Below, in pieces: positions 8,998-18,373 of a stretch of DNA of 64,000 bases. Where the stretch lies: positions 372,001 to 436,000 of the forward strand of contig NZ_JADQTN010000002.1 of the NCBI RefSeq assembly GCF_017812015.1. Reading direction: 5' to 3'. Origin of the DNA: Pontixanthobacter sp. CEM42. Its GTDB lineage: Bacteria; Pseudomonadota; Alphaproteobacteria; Sphingomonadales; Sphingomonadaceae. Within the stretch, counting starts at the first letter, position 1; every line of letters begins with the position of its first letter. The translations under genes and the position numbers were made by a program. The notes under the pieces are model-generated. The model was not told where the DNA came from, did no database searches, and saw only the letters and a program-made list of their open reading frames with translations.

Positions 8998-9297
8998 ATG
9001 TCGCGCATTTGCGAACTGACCGGCAAGGGCCGCCTGACCGGCAACAATGTAAGCCACGCCAACAACAAGACCAAGCGTGTCTTCCTGCCTAACCTGCAGC
9101 ACGTCACCCTGCTGAGCGAAAAGCTGGACCGTGGTTTCAAATTCCGCGTCTCTGCACACGGCCTGCGTTCGGTTGAACATAATGGCGGTCTCGACAATTG
9201 GCTGCTGAAGACCAAAGACGAGAAGCTTTCCAAGAGCGCGCAGAAAGTGAAGCGCGAACTGAAGAAAGCAACCAAGGAAGCTGACAAAGCTGCTTGA
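8998..9297 (+). CDS. rpmB: 50S ribosomal protein L28
   Basis: Large-subunit ribosomal protein L28, 99 aa. The start [11 protein letters not shown] and the [12 protein letters not shown] segment are characteristic, as is [10 protein letters not shown] further on. The C-terminal 20 residues are a Lys-rich extension common in Alphaproteobacteria. The gene stands alone, with its own putative promoter upstream and a strong hairpin terminator 45 bp after the stop. No L33 partner gene is adjacent. Confidence 0.97.
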   Translation: MSRICELTGKGRLTGNNVSHANNKTKRVFLPNLQHVTLLSEKLDRGFKFRVSAHGLRSVEHNGGLDNWLLKTKDEKLSKSAQKVKRELKKATKEADKAA

Positions 9298-9341
9298 TTG
9301 CGTCTCGCTCTACCAAGGGCGGTCGATCAGGACTTGATTCG

Positions 9342-9373
9342 AAAAGGCGTGCGGAGATTTCCGCACGCCTTTT
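9342..9373. terminator. Bidirectional intrinsic terminator between rpmB and the esterase-like gene
   Basis: A perfect 10-bp stem (9346-9355 with 9360-9369, GGCGTGCGGA and its complement) has a 4-nt loop and is flanked by AAAA and TTTT. It can terminate rpmB on the plus strand and the convergent gene, whose stop codon is at 9374-9376, on the minus strand. Confidence 0.85.
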
Positions 9374-10369
9374 CTATTGCGCGCTGGACGCCGGATCCCA
9401 CGTCAATTTGAGCAGCATCGTGCGCTGGAACGATGTGCCATTATCGTCGGAGATCAACCATATATCGAGGGCGCCGTTATCCGTGCGTGGCAATATCGCG
9501 ATTCCTTCGTAATTGTCTTCCAGTTCGGGCGCGCTGATGACGGCAATCTCCTCACCACGCCACACACCGTCTGCTTCAATCTCTGCGGGATCAGCGACGA
9601 CCAGCTTCACATTGAACGTCGGCAGTACACCAAACACAAAATCACGGACCAGCACCAACACACGGCCATCGGGCAACTCGACCGCATCAACCGGACGATA
9701 TCCCTCAGGCGCCGCGAATCGAAACACCATAGGATCCGGGTTTTCGATTGGATCGCCTTTGAACAACAACGCGGGAAAGTCGCCATCCCAATAGTCTGCG
9801 CTGCCTTCAGCAATGACAATGAACCGTCCGTCGGACAAACGCGCCATCGACTCGGGCCCAGAGTTGGAAGGCCACGCGCGTAGCTCGTCTGGCCGAACAC
9901 TTTCAGCGCCCGTGAGATCACTTTCCAACCGCTCGATCGTGTTGGTGCCTTCATATCCTACCCAGATGCGGCCGGATCCAGGATCGCGGGTAAGCGATTC
10001 GATATCGATCAGCTTCTTCTTGAGTGCAGTGCGCCCGGCAAATCGCTCGATCACAATTTCACCATCGCAGCCGGGCACAGGGAAACGAAGCAATCTTCCG
10101 GTGTCGCTAGCCGACAAGAACTGACATTCCGGCAGGGCGAGCAGCGCCGAATAACTTCCGAACTGGCTGTTAGGGCTCTCCAGATGCCAAGCGCCGACCA
10201 GCTCCACCTCGCCCAAATCGAATCCTTCAGTCGCGAGCGGTGTCACACTCATGCTTTGCGAATCATTCGAAGTGGCGGGCGGGGAACGCAGCCAAGTTCC
10301 CGGCGCAATCAAGGCGGCGAGCAGCAAAATCGCGATCAGTCGCAAAGTGCTTCGCCGCCTGTCTTTCAT
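9374..10369 (-). CDS. Esterase-like activity of phytase family protein
   Basis: Exported protein of 331 aa with an N-terminal hydrophobic segment (residues 9-25). It shows the repeated beta-propeller-like blades of the phytase-like esterase family (Pfam 13449 type): DIESLTRDP, GSADYWDG, PVDAVELPDGRVLVLVRDF and NYEGIAIL. The true activity of this family is poorly known; the name follows similarity to an esterase-like domain. It lies 10 bp downstream of the M23 peptidase gene on the same strand, so both may be co-transcribed. The stop codon abuts a strong terminator. Confidence 0.75.
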   Translation of the reverse strand: MKDRRRSTLRLIAILLLAALIAPGTWLRSPPATSNDSQSMSVTPLATEGFDLGEVELVGAWHLESPNSQFGSYSALLALPECQFLSASDTGRLLRFPVPGCDGEIVIERFAGRTALKKKLIDIESLTRDPGSGRIWVGYEGTNTIERLESDLTGAESVRPDELRAWPSNSGPESMARLSDGRFIVIAEGSADYWDGDFPALLFKGDPIENPDPMVFRFAAPEGYRPVDAVELPDGRVLVLVRDFVFGVLPTFNVKLVVADPAEIEADGVWRGEEIAVISAPELEDNYEGIAILPRTDNGALDIWLISDDNGTSFQRTMLLKLTWDPASSAQ

Positions 10370-10379
10370 ATCAGATTGG

Positions 10380-11339
10380 TCAGTTCATGGGGCCGGTAAA
10401 CAGCAATGGATCAAGTCGCGAATTACGCCATTTCAGACCCCAATGCAGATGAGGCCCTGTGGCGCTGCCGGTCGAGCCAATATTGCCAATATATTGGCCT
10501 TGCTTCACCATATCGCCTTCGCTGACAACGATCTTTGAATTGTGCAGGAACGCGCTGTTGAGCCCGTTTCCATGATCGATGATCAGCAAATAGCCTTCAA
10601 GCGAAAACGGCTTCTTCGTTGCCAGTGTCACCACCCCGTCAGCAGGTGCAACATAGGGCGTCCCGCTGCGTCCGGTCGCGATATCAATGCCCGAGTGATA
10701 GCTGCCCGGTACGCCCGCATAGATGCGTTGATTGCCGAACCGGCCCGAAATGCGGCCTTTAACCGGCCAGATGAAATCCTGCCGCCAGCCTTCGCTCGGC
10801 GCATCCGCTTTGCGGGCCGCATTGATCTGTGCCAGTTCCGGGCGTCGGCGTACCATAAAAGCTTCGCTCGCTTTACCGCGCGGCCGAGCAAGATTAATCC
10901 GTTCGATGTTCCACTTGCGCGGACTGACGGTCATCGGGCTTTCGACTGTCCGACCATCCTGAAGGCGCGCCACGAGGGTTGCCGATGGCCCTGCGTCGCG
11001 ATCAAACGCAGCGAAGAAATAGCCTTCCTCATTCAAAACCAACGCCTGACCGCCCAATGTCGCTGATACTGTGCCGCCGGGTGCCTGGCCCCGGATCCAG
11101 CCGCCTTGAGTCAGTTGCCCGTCATAGAGAAACGTCGTCGGACCTATTGGCTCCGGCGGTGGGGGTGGTGTGAGTACCTGTGTCGGGGTGGGTGCTGGCC
11201 TTGCGGCTTCGGTAGCAATTGGCTGTACCACTTCAGCCTGACCAACCTCTGCTGGCGGCGGACTGTCGATCGCCGCGCCATTGCACCCTGCCAGAGCGAA
11301 CAGCGTGATACCAAGAATAGTGCGAAATAGTCCGCTCAC
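10380..11339 (-). CDS. M23 family metallopeptidase, predicted lipoprotein
   Basis: LytM/lysostaphin-type zinc peptidase or amidase activator, 319 aa. The lipobox LAGC ends at about residue 19. A Pro-rich linker follows, then a beta-sandwich region, and the C-terminal M23 domain with YHSGIDIA and PHLHWGLKW, which hold the zinc ligands. Such proteins cut peptidoglycan cross-links or activate amidases during division. It overlaps the DUF2093 gene by 4 bp and precedes the phytase-like esterase gene. All expected His and Asp ligands appear present, so it is probably catalytic. Confidence 0.87.
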   Translation of the reverse strand: MSGLFRTILGITLFALAGCNGAAIDSPPPAEVGQAEVVQPIATEAARPAPTPTQVLTPPPPPEPIGPTTFLYDGQLTQGGWIRGQAPGGTVSATLGGQALVLNEEGYFFAAFDRDAGPSATLVARLQDGRTVESPMTVSPRKWNIERINLARPRGKASEAFMVRRRPELAQINAARKADAPSEGWRQDFIWPVKGRISGRFGNQRIYAGVPGSYHSGIDIATGRSGTPYVAPADGVVTLATKKPFSLEGYLLIIDHGNGLNSAFLHNSKIVVSEGDMVKQGQYIGNIGSTGSATGPHLHWGLKWRNSRLDPLLFTGPMN

Positions 11340-11539
11340 GAATTGTCCATCATCTGCCGCGTTGCGATTTCAGCGCTAGCATAAGGTTCCTGCAAATCCA
11401 CGCTCCAATAACGCAATTCGTCGATCGGAATCTGTTCGCCCGAGACAGCACACAGAACATATTGCCCTGATTTGATCACCCGAAAGGCGTTGGGACCGTA
11501 AGCCAGTTTGGCGGCGTTATTTCCTGAAGACATCAACAT
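11336..11539 (-). CDS. DUF2093 domain protein
   Basis: Small protein of 67 aa matching the alphaproteobacterial DUF2093 family. The conserved core reads AKLAYGPNAFRVI, then CAVSGEQIP and LRYWSVDLQEPY. The single Cys and the CAVSG turn could suggest a metal or zinc-ribbon-like role, but no function is established. It sits between xseA (24 bp gap) and the M23 peptidase gene (4-bp overlap), all on the minus strand, and is presumably translated from the same mRNA. Confidence 0.85.
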   Translation of the reverse strand: MLMSSGNNAAKLAYGPNAFRVIKSGQYVLCAVSGEQIPIDELRYWSVDLQEPYASAEIATRQMMDNS

Positions 11540-11563
11540 GGGATCGCCCTTAGCAAGCGCGGC

Positions 11564-13024
11564 CTAACCGAACAAATCATCTTGTCGGTCCTGCGCCGCA
11601 TCGGTGCGAGGTTTGCGCTTCTTTGCCTTAGCCGGAGCTGAAGGCGCGGATCCGGTGACCACATCCAGCACACCGTCCGCAAACTTTACGCCAAGCTGCG
11701 AATGTTTCTCAGCCGCCGCTTTGGTCCGCACCAGATTGCCGTCCGCATCTTTCACCAGCACGAACCCGCGTTGAAGAGGGGCTTCAGGGTTCAGGGATTG
11801 GAACAGTCTTTCCAGCGCAGCAAAGCGTTCGGTGTCGCGCGCCGCCCGATTTTCGACGAGCGCGGGGGTCAGCCTATTCGCCGACAGCTTCTGCTGCGCA
11901 TCACGCAAATTGCGAGTCAATGTTGCGGAGGAAATCCGCAGACTGCCCAGTTTTTCGCGACCTTTGGCGGTTCGATCTTTCAGTCCACGTCGCAACCGAT
12001 CGGCCAAATCGTCCAATCGTTGCACTTGTGGTTGCAGCAGCGCTTCAGGCCGAGGGAGGCGCTTGATTCGCACATCCAGGCGTTCGCGGCCTAAGGTGAC
12101 AGGGCGAACGATTGCCCGCTTCTTGCGATAGGCGAGATCTTCGAGTGTTGCCGCCAACTCCGCACGCACAGGAACGGCCATCTCGGCTGCAGCCGTCGGC
12201 GTGGGCGCGCGCTGATCAGCGGCGAAGTCTGCTAACGTTGTGTCGGTTTCGTGGCCAACGGCGGAGATCACTGGAATCGGGCAATCGGCAATCGCGCGCA
12301 CGACCACTTCTTCATTGAAGCCCCATAAATCCTCAATCGAACCGCCGCCGCGAGCCACGATCAACAGATCGGGCTTGGGCACTCCTTCGGGAAGATCAGA
12401 GAAACCGCGAATAGCAGAGGCCACTTGATCGGCAGAGCCTTGTCCCTGAACCAGCACAGGCCACACCAGCACTTGACTGGGAAAGCGATCGGCCAGTCGG
12501 TGAAGAATATCGCGAATTACCGCTCCAGTTGGCGACGTTACAACGGCAATTGCCTTGGGCAGGAACGGAAGCGCCTTCTTCCGCTCGGGCGCAAAAAGCC
12601 CTTCTTTCTCAAGCCGCAAGCGAGTTTTCTCGAGCAGAGCCAGTAACGCACCCTCGCCCGCGATCTCCATGCTATCCATCACAATCTGGTACTTTGATCG
12701 CCCAGCATAGGTAGTGAGCTTCCCCGTCGCGACGACTTCAATCCCGTCCTCGGGCAAGAAGCCCAACCGCCCGGCATTGCCGCGCCACATCACCCCGTCG
12801 ATAACTGCTTTTTCGTCTTTGAGGCTGCAATAGAGATGGCCCGATGCTGCGCGCTTCACACCCGACAGTTCCCCACGCAGTCGGACAAAGCCGAACCGGT
12901 CCTCGACCGTGCGCTTCAGCATCGTCGATATCTCGGTGATCGACAGCGGTGCAGCGTTGTCGCCCTCGCCGCTGCGCGCTACCAAACCGTTTTCCGCATC
13001 ACTCTGAGATGAAGGACCGGGCAT
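11564..13024 (-). CDS. xseA: Exodeoxyribonuclease VII large subunit
   Basis: Catalytic subunit of exonuclease VII, which degrades single-stranded DNA to oligonucleotides together with XseB. The N-terminal OB fold ([12 protein letters not shown] and [11 protein letters not shown]) is followed by the core with [13 protein letters not shown] and [15 protein letters not shown]-type motifs, and a long coiled C-terminal region. ATG 13024 has the ribosome site AAGGA at 13030-13034 and shares two bases with the ATG of divergent purD. An internal TTG at 12985 is a possible later start. xseB is not in this window. Length 486 aa is normal. Confidence 0.93.
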   Translation of the reverse strand: MPGPSSQSDAENGLVARSGEGDNAAPLSITEISTMLKRTVEDRFGFVRLRGELSGVKRAASGHLYCSLKDEKAVIDGVMWRGNAGRLGFLPEDGIEVVATGKLTTYAGRSKYQIVMDSMEIAGEGALLALLEKTRLRLEKEGLFAPERKKALPFLPKAIAVVTSPTGAVIRDILHRLADRFPSQVLVWPVLVQGQGSADQVASAIRGFSDLPEGVPKPDLLIVARGGGSIEDLWGFNEEVVVRAIADCPIPVISAVGHETDTTLADFAADQRAPTPTAAAEMAVPVRAELAATLEDLAYRKKRAIVRPVTLGRERLDVRIKRLPRPEALLQPQVQRLDDLADRLRRGLKDRTAKGREKLGSLRISSATLTRNLRDAQQKLSANRLTPALVENRAARDTERFAALERLFQSLNPEAPLQRGFVLVKDADGNLVRTKAAAEKHSQLGVKFADGVLDVVTGSAPSAPAKAKKRKPRTDAAQDRQDDLFG

Positions 13025-14318
13025 GAATATCCTTTTGTTGGGCTCTGGCGGGCGCGAACATGCATTGGCGTGGAAACTGGCCCAGTCGCGCCTTCTCTCT
13101 GGGGAGGACGATACTCTCTACGCCGCGCCGGGCAACCCCGGCATTGCCGATCATGCACGGTGCGTTTCGCTGGATGTCAGCGATCACCAAGCGGTCATCG
13201 CGTTCTGCGCCGATCACAATATCGGACTCGTTGTGGTCGGACCCGAGGCACCCCTCGTCGATGGTCTGGGCGATAGCCTGCGGGCAGTGGGCATTCCGGT
13301 GTTCGGTCCTTCCAAGGCTGCCGCGCAGTTAGAGGGCAGCAAGGGGTTCACCAAGGACCTATGCGAGCGGGCAGGTATTCCCACCGCAGGCTATGAACGG
13401 ACCATGTCGCTCGGCGATGCGACTGCTGCACTCGACAAGTTTGAGGCACCCTACGTGCTCAAGGCGGACGGACTGGCGGCAGGCAAAGGCGTGGTAATCG
13501 CCGAGACGCGCGCCCTCGCCGCCGAAGCGCTGACCGATATGTTCAGCGGCAAATTTGGCGATGCAGGTGCCGAGGTTGTGCTTGAGGAATTCATGCAGGG
13601 GGAGGAAGCCAGCTTCTTCGCTCTAACCGATGGCACCACAATCATACCTTTCGGCAGCGCGCAGGATCACAAGCGTGTCGGCGAGGGTGATACCGGTCCC
13701 AATACCGGTGGGATGGGCGCTTACAGCCCCGCACCAGTGCTAACGGCCGAATTGGAAGCACTGGTGATGGAACGGATTATCAGGCCGACGGTCGATACGC
13801 TTCGTTCCGAGGGCATGCCTTATTCCGGCGTGCTGTTCGCAGGCTTGATGCTGACGGATGGCGGGCCCAAACTGATCGAATATAATTGCCGGTTTGGTGA
13901 TCCCGAATGTCAGGTGCTGATGAGCCGTCTGCAAAGCGATCTCGGTGAGATGATGCTGGCTTGCGCGATGGGAACGCTTGAGAAACAGAGCCCGGCCGAA
14001 TTCGCCAATGCCACAGCGCTGACTGTTGTGATGGCGGCAAATGGCTATCCCTCGACGCCGGAAAAAGGTGGAGAAATAGACCTCGGTGATGCCACAACCG
14101 GGAACACGAAGGTCTTTCATGCCGGGACCAAGATATCGGACAGTGGCCAGCTAGTTGCGAATGGCGGGCGCGTGCTCAACGTGACCCATTCCGGATCCAA
14201 TGTGACCGCTGCGCAATCTGGAGCATACGCGGCCGTAGATGCGATACGCTTTCCGAGCGGATTTTGCCGACGCGATATTGGGTGGCGTGAGGTCGAACGC
14301 GAGGCCAAGGGTGACTAA
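13023..14318 (+). CDS. purD: Phosphoribosylamine-glycine ligase
   Basis: GAR synthetase, an ATP-grasp enzyme that joins phosphoribosylamine and glycine in purine synthesis. The start [18 protein letters not shown] is diagnostic and fixes ATG 13023. The family motifs [38 protein letters not shown] and YNCRFGDPE are present. The ribosome site AAGGA (13012-13016) lies inside the beginning of divergent xseA. The protein has 431 aa, the usual length. The C-terminal residues read less like the family, which is common. It precedes a ribosomal oxygenase gene by 18 bp. Confidence 0.96.
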   Translation: MNILLLGSGGREHALAWKLAQSRLLSGEDDTLYAAPGNPGIADHARCVSLDVSDHQAVIAFCADHNIGLVVVGPEAPLVDGLGDSLRAVGIPVFGPSKAAAQLEGSKGFTKDLCERAGIPTAGYERTMSLGDATAALDKFEAPYVLKADGLAAGKGVVIAETRALAAEALTDMFSGKFGDAGAEVVLEEFMQGEEASFFALTDGTTIIPFGSAQDHKRVGEGDTGPNTGGMGAYSPAPVLTAELEALVMERIIRPTVDTLRSEGMPYSGVLFAGLMLTDGGPKLIEYNCRFGDPECQVLMSRLQSDLGEMMLACAMGTLEKQSPAEFANATALTVVMAANGYPSTPEKGGEIDLGDATTGNTKVFHAGTKISDSGQLVANGGRVLNVTHSGSNVTAAQSGAYAAVDAIRFPSGFCRRDIGWREVEREAKGD

Positions 14319-14336
14319 ACTAGTTCGTACTACCTC

Positions 14337-15482
14337 ATGGAATTGAAGGGCTTCAACCAAGCCGCATTTCTGCGCGACTATTGGCAGAAAAAGCCACTGC
14401 TGATCCCCAATTCGTGGTCTGACTGGCGCAACCCGCTCACACCCGAGGAACTGGCAGGTCTGGCTTGCGAAGAGACTGTTGAATCGCGCCTGATTGTTGG
14501 TGGCGATGATGCTCCAAGCGTCGAACACGGCCCCATAGTGACCGAACGGTATGACACTCTCGGAACACGCGATTGGACATTGCTGGTGCAAGCAGTCGAC
14601 CATCATGTTCCCGCAGTCGCTGCGCTGCTGGAACCATTCCGTTTTGTGCCCGATTGGCGGATCGACGATGTCATGGTGAGCTTCGCTGCCAATGGTGGCG
14701 GTGTCGGCGCGCATTTCGACCAATATGACGTTTTTCTTGTCCAAGGCGCTGGCAAACGACGCTGGCAAGTTGGCGGAATGTGCAATGAGAACACCAAGCT
14801 AAGTCCGCATGGCGATTTGCGTTTGCTCGCCGACTTCACTCCTACCGAGGAATGGGTGCTGGAGGCAGGCGATATGCTCTACATCCCTCCTGGCATCGCG
14901 CATAATGGCATTGCCGTTGGCGAGGATTGCATGACCTATTCCATCGGCTTCCGCGCGCCGTCCCGTAGCGATTTGATCGGCGGATGGATGGAAGATCTGA
15001 TTGGCGAAATGGTCGAAGATGATCGTTATTCTGATCCGGATTTGCACGAGCAGAATAATCCCGGAGAGATCGCACCCGAAGCAATCGAGCGGCTTCACGC
15101 GATGGTCACCGAACGGCTGAACGACAAAGCTGAATTCGCAAACTGGTTTGGAAGATATAGCAGCACCGCCAAATATCCCGAAGTGGATTGGCAGCCTGAT
15201 GTGCCCATGATGGCGGCAGAGTTTGCGGCGGAATTCACGGCTGGTGTCACATTGTTGCGTAACCCTGCGAGCCGCTTTGCCTACATTGAGCAAGAGGCAG
15301 GCGCGGTGCAGCTTTTCGTGCAAGGCGAAGACTATCTCTGCGATGGGGGAGTGGCTGAGTTTGCACGCTTGCTTTGCGGCACTTCAGCGATTGATCCAAC
15401 ACCCGAGATGGTCGCAAGTGAGCCAGTTGCCGAGCTTGTTCTGCAGCTGCTCAACACCGGCAGCTTGGCAATTCAGGCCTAG
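14337..15482 (+). CDS. JmjC-type ribosomal oxygenase (RoxA/YcfD-like)
   Basis: 2-oxoglutarate/Fe(II) oxygenase of the cupin-4 family, 381 aa. The iron ligands are His126 and Asp128 in GAHFDQYDVF and His189 in GIAHNG; their spacing matches E. coli YcfD (RoxA), which hydroxylates an arginine of ribosomal protein L16. The N-terminal YWQKKPLLI and the C-terminal winged-helix region also fit. It follows purD by 18 bp and may be co-transcribed. The L16 substrate is inferred from the family. Its stop shares 4 bp with the convergent pseudouridine synthase. Confidence 0.87.
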   Translation: MELKGFNQAAFLRDYWQKKPLLIPNSWSDWRNPLTPEELAGLACEETVESRLIVGGDDAPSVEHGPIVTERYDTLGTRDWTLLVQAVDHHVPAVAALLEPFRFVPDWRIDDVMVSFAANGGGVGAHFDQYDVFLVQGAGKRRWQVGGMCNENTKLSPHGDLRLLADFTPTEEWVLEAGDMLYIPPGIAHNGIAVGEDCMTYSIGFRAPSRSDLIGGWMEDLIGEMVEDDRYSDPDLHEQNNPGEIAPEAIERLHAMVTERLNDKAEFANWFGRYSSTAKYPEVDWQPDVPMMAAEFAAEFTAGVTLLRNPASRFAYIEQEAGAVQLFVQGEDYLCDGGVAEFARLLCGTSAIDPTPEMVASEPVAELVLQLLNTGSLAIQA

Positions 15483-16009
15483 CCTTCGCGCCATGCACCA
15501 GGCGGAATTCCGTCCAGACTCCAGTCGCCGATCGACCACCGAACCAGCCGCAATGTCGGATACCCGACCGCCGCCGTCATGCGGCGCACTTGGCGGTTCT
15601 TGCCTTCGCGAATGGTCAACTTGATCCAGCAGTCAGGAACGCTCTTGCGATAGCGCACTGGTGGGTCACGCGGCCATAGGTCCGGTTCTTCGATCTGCTC
15701 CACCTCGGCAGGCAAAGTCAGGCCATCCTTCAGCCGCACCCCGCGCCTAAGTTTCTCAAGGGTGGCTTCATCAGGCTCACCCTCAATCTGCGCGAGATAA
15801 GTCTTCGGCGTCTTGAATTTCGGATCGGAAATACGCGCTTGCTGCCGCCCGTCATCGGTCAATAGCAGCAGCCCCTCGCTGTCGCGATCAAGCCGGCCCG
15901 CCGGGTAGACATGCGGTACATCGATAAAGTCCGACAGGGTAGCGCGCGGCGTATGCCCGTCGGTGAATTGCGACAGAACCCCGTGCGGTTTGTTGAACAG
16001 GATCAGCAG
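15479..16009 (-). CDS. RluE/RsuA-family pseudouridine synthase, no standard start codon
   Basis: rRNA pseudouridine synthase, about 176 aa, of the RsuA/RluB/RluE group without an S4 domain, like RluE, which modifies 23S U2457. The catalytic motif AGRLDRDSEGLLLL with its Asp is intact, as are LFNKPHGVLSQFTD and EGKNRQVRRM. The full family N-terminus is encoded, but no ATG, GTG or TTG precedes it after the in-frame TAA at 16022-16024, which is the stop of the upstream kinase. CTG 16009, 10 nt after TAAGG, is used here as a provisional start; CTG 16006 is the alternative. A shorter TTG start at 15862 would delete the catalytic Asp. Confidence 0.8.
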   Translation of the reverse strand: MLILFNKPHGVLSQFTDGHTPRATLSDFIDVPHVYPAGRLDRDSEGLLLLTDDGRQQARISDPKFKTPKTYLAQIEGEPDEATLEKLRRGVRLKDGLTLPAEVEQIEEPDLWPRDPPVRYRKSVPDCWIKLTIREGKNRQVRRMTAAVGYPTLRLVRWSIGDWSLDGIPPGAWREG

Positions 16010-16021
16010 TGGAGGCGCGCC

Positions 16022-17017
16022 TTAGCTTAAGCGCTCTGCGACAAGCGCTTTCAGATCGGCTTCTGGCCGCGCGCCGTAATGCGAGATAATCTCCGCAGCG
16101 CAGATGGCGCCGCGAGTGAGGCAGTTTTCTAAGCTTTCGCCCTTCACATGGCCTGACAAGAAGCCAGCCGCGAACAAATCGCCTGCGCCAGTCGTATCGA
16201 CTACTGCGTCGACGGGTTCTGCTGCCACTTCACCGCGCTCACTTCCGGCGATTGCTACGGCGCCATTTGCACCTCTGGTCGCGACAATAACGGGCAACTT
16301 TGGTGCGATTGCGGCCAGGCCTGCTTCGAAATCATCTTCACCGGTTAGCGTCGCAAGTTCGGTCTCATTGACGAACAGAATGTCGATCAAGCCTTCATCG
16401 ATCAGGGCGCGGAAATCATCGCCATGACGGTCGATCACGAAGCTTTCCGAAGCGGTGAAAGCGACTTTGCGCCCTGCACCACGGGCCACTTCGATCGCAC
16501 GGCGCATGGCACTGCGCGGCTCTTCAGGATCCCAAAGATAGCCTTCAAGATAGAGCACTGCTGCGTCGCGAATGGCATCTTCGCTCAATGCCGCTGGCGG
16601 CAGGAACTGACTTGCACCAAGGAAGGTGTTCATCGTCCGCTCGCCATCAGGCGTTACGAAAATAAGGCAGCGGGCGGTTGGCGGTTCGCCTTCGCGCGCG
16701 GGCGTGTCGAAATCGATACCCGCTGCACGAATGTCATGGCTGAACACATCGCCCAGCTGATCGCTGGCAACTTGCCCGATGAAGGAGCATTGCGCACCAA
16801 GCGCTGCCAGGCCAGCCAGCGTATTGGCCGCCGATCCGCCCGAAATTTCCTTCGCCGGACCCATAGCCGAATACAAATCGCGCGCACCGTCGGCGTCGAT
16901 CAGCGACATCCCGCCTTTGGCGAGCTGCAATTCTTCGATCAGCGCATCTTCACAAGGGGCCATCACATCGACGATGGCGTTGCCGATTGCGATCACATCA
17001 TAGCGGGGGTCAGTCAT
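16022..17017 (-). CDS. PfkB-family sugar/adenosine kinase
   Basis: Ribokinase-family kinase of 331 aa, most like bacterial adenosine kinases, which would turn adenosine into AMP. The PfkB signature DTTGAGDLFAAGF contains the catalytic Asp and the anion hole. GGSAANT near residue 57 is the substrate-binding loop. ATG 17017 is supported by AGGA about 8 nt upstream; a longer frame to 17092 has no support. A pseudouridine synthase frame follows the TAA directly and in phase. The exact sugar or nucleoside substrate cannot be settled by inspection. Confidence 0.85.
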   Translation of the reverse strand: MTDPRYDVIAIGNAIVDVMAPCEDALIEELQLAKGGMSLIDADGARDLYSAMGPAKEISGGSAANTLAGLAALGAQCSFIGQVASDQLGDVFSHDIRAAGIDFDTPAREGEPPTARCLIFVTPDGERTMNTFLGASQFLPPAALSEDAIRDAAVLYLEGYLWDPEEPRSAMRRAIEVARGAGRKVAFTASESFVIDRHGDDFRALIDEGLIDILFVNETELATLTGEDDFEAGLAAIAPKLPVIVATRGANGAVAIAGSERGEVAAEPVDAVVDTTGAGDLFAAGFLSGHVKGESLENCLTRGAICAAEIISHYGARPEADLKALVAERLS

Positions 17018-17137
17018 ATCAGTTCCTGGATTTATCTGTTGCGCTGGCGCGCCTAGCCGCTTGCCGAGGGCAGGCCAAGGCTTTCCGCACAATGCGCGAT
17101 TGACGTGCAGTGCCGCCTATGGGCAAAGCAACCTTGT

Positions 17138-17857
17138 ATGACACGCGTCCCTGCCGCCATTTCCCGTGCAATCGCGCAACTAGGCGATCCGGCAATCATT
17201 CGCGTTCTCGTGAAGACAGTGCTGATCACACTGGTGATTTTCGGCCTGCTCGGCGCCGGTCTGTGGGCCGGGCTCAGCCACCTCTTGGCCGATCAAGAGG
17301 TCGCATTCGGTGCCGAACTGGGCGTGTTGGTCGCTATCGTCTTGACTATCCTCGGGGCATGGCTCCTATTCCGGATTGTCGCGCTCGCAGTTCTGCAATT
17401 TTTCGCGGACGAAGTGGTCGTTGCCGTAGAAACGAGGCACTACCCGGCGAGCCTTGGTTATGCTCGCAGCCTATCATGGCGGGAAGAACTACGGCACAGC
17501 GCGCGTTCGATTGGACGTGCCATAGGCGTCAATCTGTTAGCCCTCGTTATTGCCATTCCCATGCTGGTCACCGCGATTGGTCCGGCAATCGTTTTTTGGG
17601 CTGCTAATGGCTGGCTACTGGGCCGAGAATTGCAGGATGTGATTTGGTTACGCCATCGCCGTTCAGCGGGCGAAGCGCCACCGCTGGGCGGGCCAGAGCG
17701 GTTTGCACTTGGCGGCGTCATCGCAGCGATGATGGCGATACCCTTTCTCAATTTCCTTGCCCCGGTGATTGGGGCTGCCAGCGCGGCGCATCTCGTGCAT
17801 GGGCGCATGGAAGAACAACATTCCTCCGACACACTTGGACCGATCAATGTCACGTAG
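17138..17857 (+). CDS. EI24-domain (CysZ-like) membrane protein
   Basis: Integral membrane protein of 239 aa with about five or six hydrophobic helices, and the EI24/CysZ-type pattern including a central VETRHYP-containing loop and the conserved GREL segment. CysZ imports sulfate in enterobacteria, but EI24 proteins in Alphaproteobacteria have no proven role. ATG 17138 is preferred over an upstream in-frame start at 17105 because the family N-terminus begins there. It overlaps the following lipoprotein gene by 11 bp, so the two are translationally linked. Confidence 0.78.
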   Translation: MTRVPAAISRAIAQLGDPAIIRVLVKTVLITLVIFGLLGAGLWAGLSHLLADQEVAFGAELGVLVAIVLTILGAWLLFRIVALAVLQFFADEVVVAVETRHYPASLGYARSLSWREELRHSARSIGRAIGVNLLALVIAIPMLVTAIGPAIVFWAANGWLLGRELQDVIWLRHRRSAGEAPPLGGPERFALGGVIAAMMAIPFLNFLAPVIGAASAAHLVHGRMEEQHSSDTLGPINVT

Positions 17858-18308
17858 ACTCTTGCAGACACTCTTGCTTGGCATGGTGCCTTTTCTAGGT
17901 GCTTGTGCCGCCACAGCCGTACCGCCCCCATCGCCCGGCACCAGCCCGACGGCGCCAGTTGGCCGGACAACCCGCGTGCCGCGCCCTACAACACCGCCGC
18001 GCCAAGCGCCCCAGCCGTCGACCACGCCCGGTTTCCAAGCGCCGCGTATCATGGATATTCCTGGCCTTGAGAGTGTGATCGGCGCCGATAGCGCAGGTTT
18101 GCAGCGACAGTTTGGCCAAGCGCGCCTTGATGTGCGCGAGGGCGATGCGCAGAAACTGCAATTTAGCGGCGAAGCCTGCGTGCTCGACATTTATCTCTAT
18201 CCGCTTTCGCCCGGTGCAACTCCTACCGCCACTTATGTTGATGCGCGGCGCTCAAGCGATGGTCTCGATGTCGATCGCGCATCTTGCGTGGCTGCTCTGA
18301 AGCGATAG
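17847..18308 (+). CDS. Hypothetical lipoprotein
   Basis: Small predicted lipoprotein of 153 aa. A lipobox FLGAC at about residues 16-20 would be cut before Cys20. The next 45 residues are rich in Pro and Thr and likely disordered, spanning the periplasm. A globular C-terminal part (residues 70-153) includes IGADSAGLQRQFGQ and GEACVLDIYLYP, reminiscent of a small BamE-like fold in length only. It begins inside the 3' end of the EI24 gene. I do not recognise the family and infer only an envelope location. Confidence 0.7.
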   Translation: MSRRLLQTLLLGMVPFLGACAATAVPPPSPGTSPTAPVGRTTRVPRPTTPPRQAPQPSTTPGFQAPRIMDIPGLESVIGADSAGLQRQFGQARLDVREGDAQKLQFSGEACVLDIYLYPLSPGATPTATYVDARRSSDGLDVDRASCVAALKR

Positions 18309-18373
18309 GCAGCGCTAACAGGAATTTAAGCATCTTCGGCTAAGGGTTTCCTTGATATTTAAGGGAAGCCATC

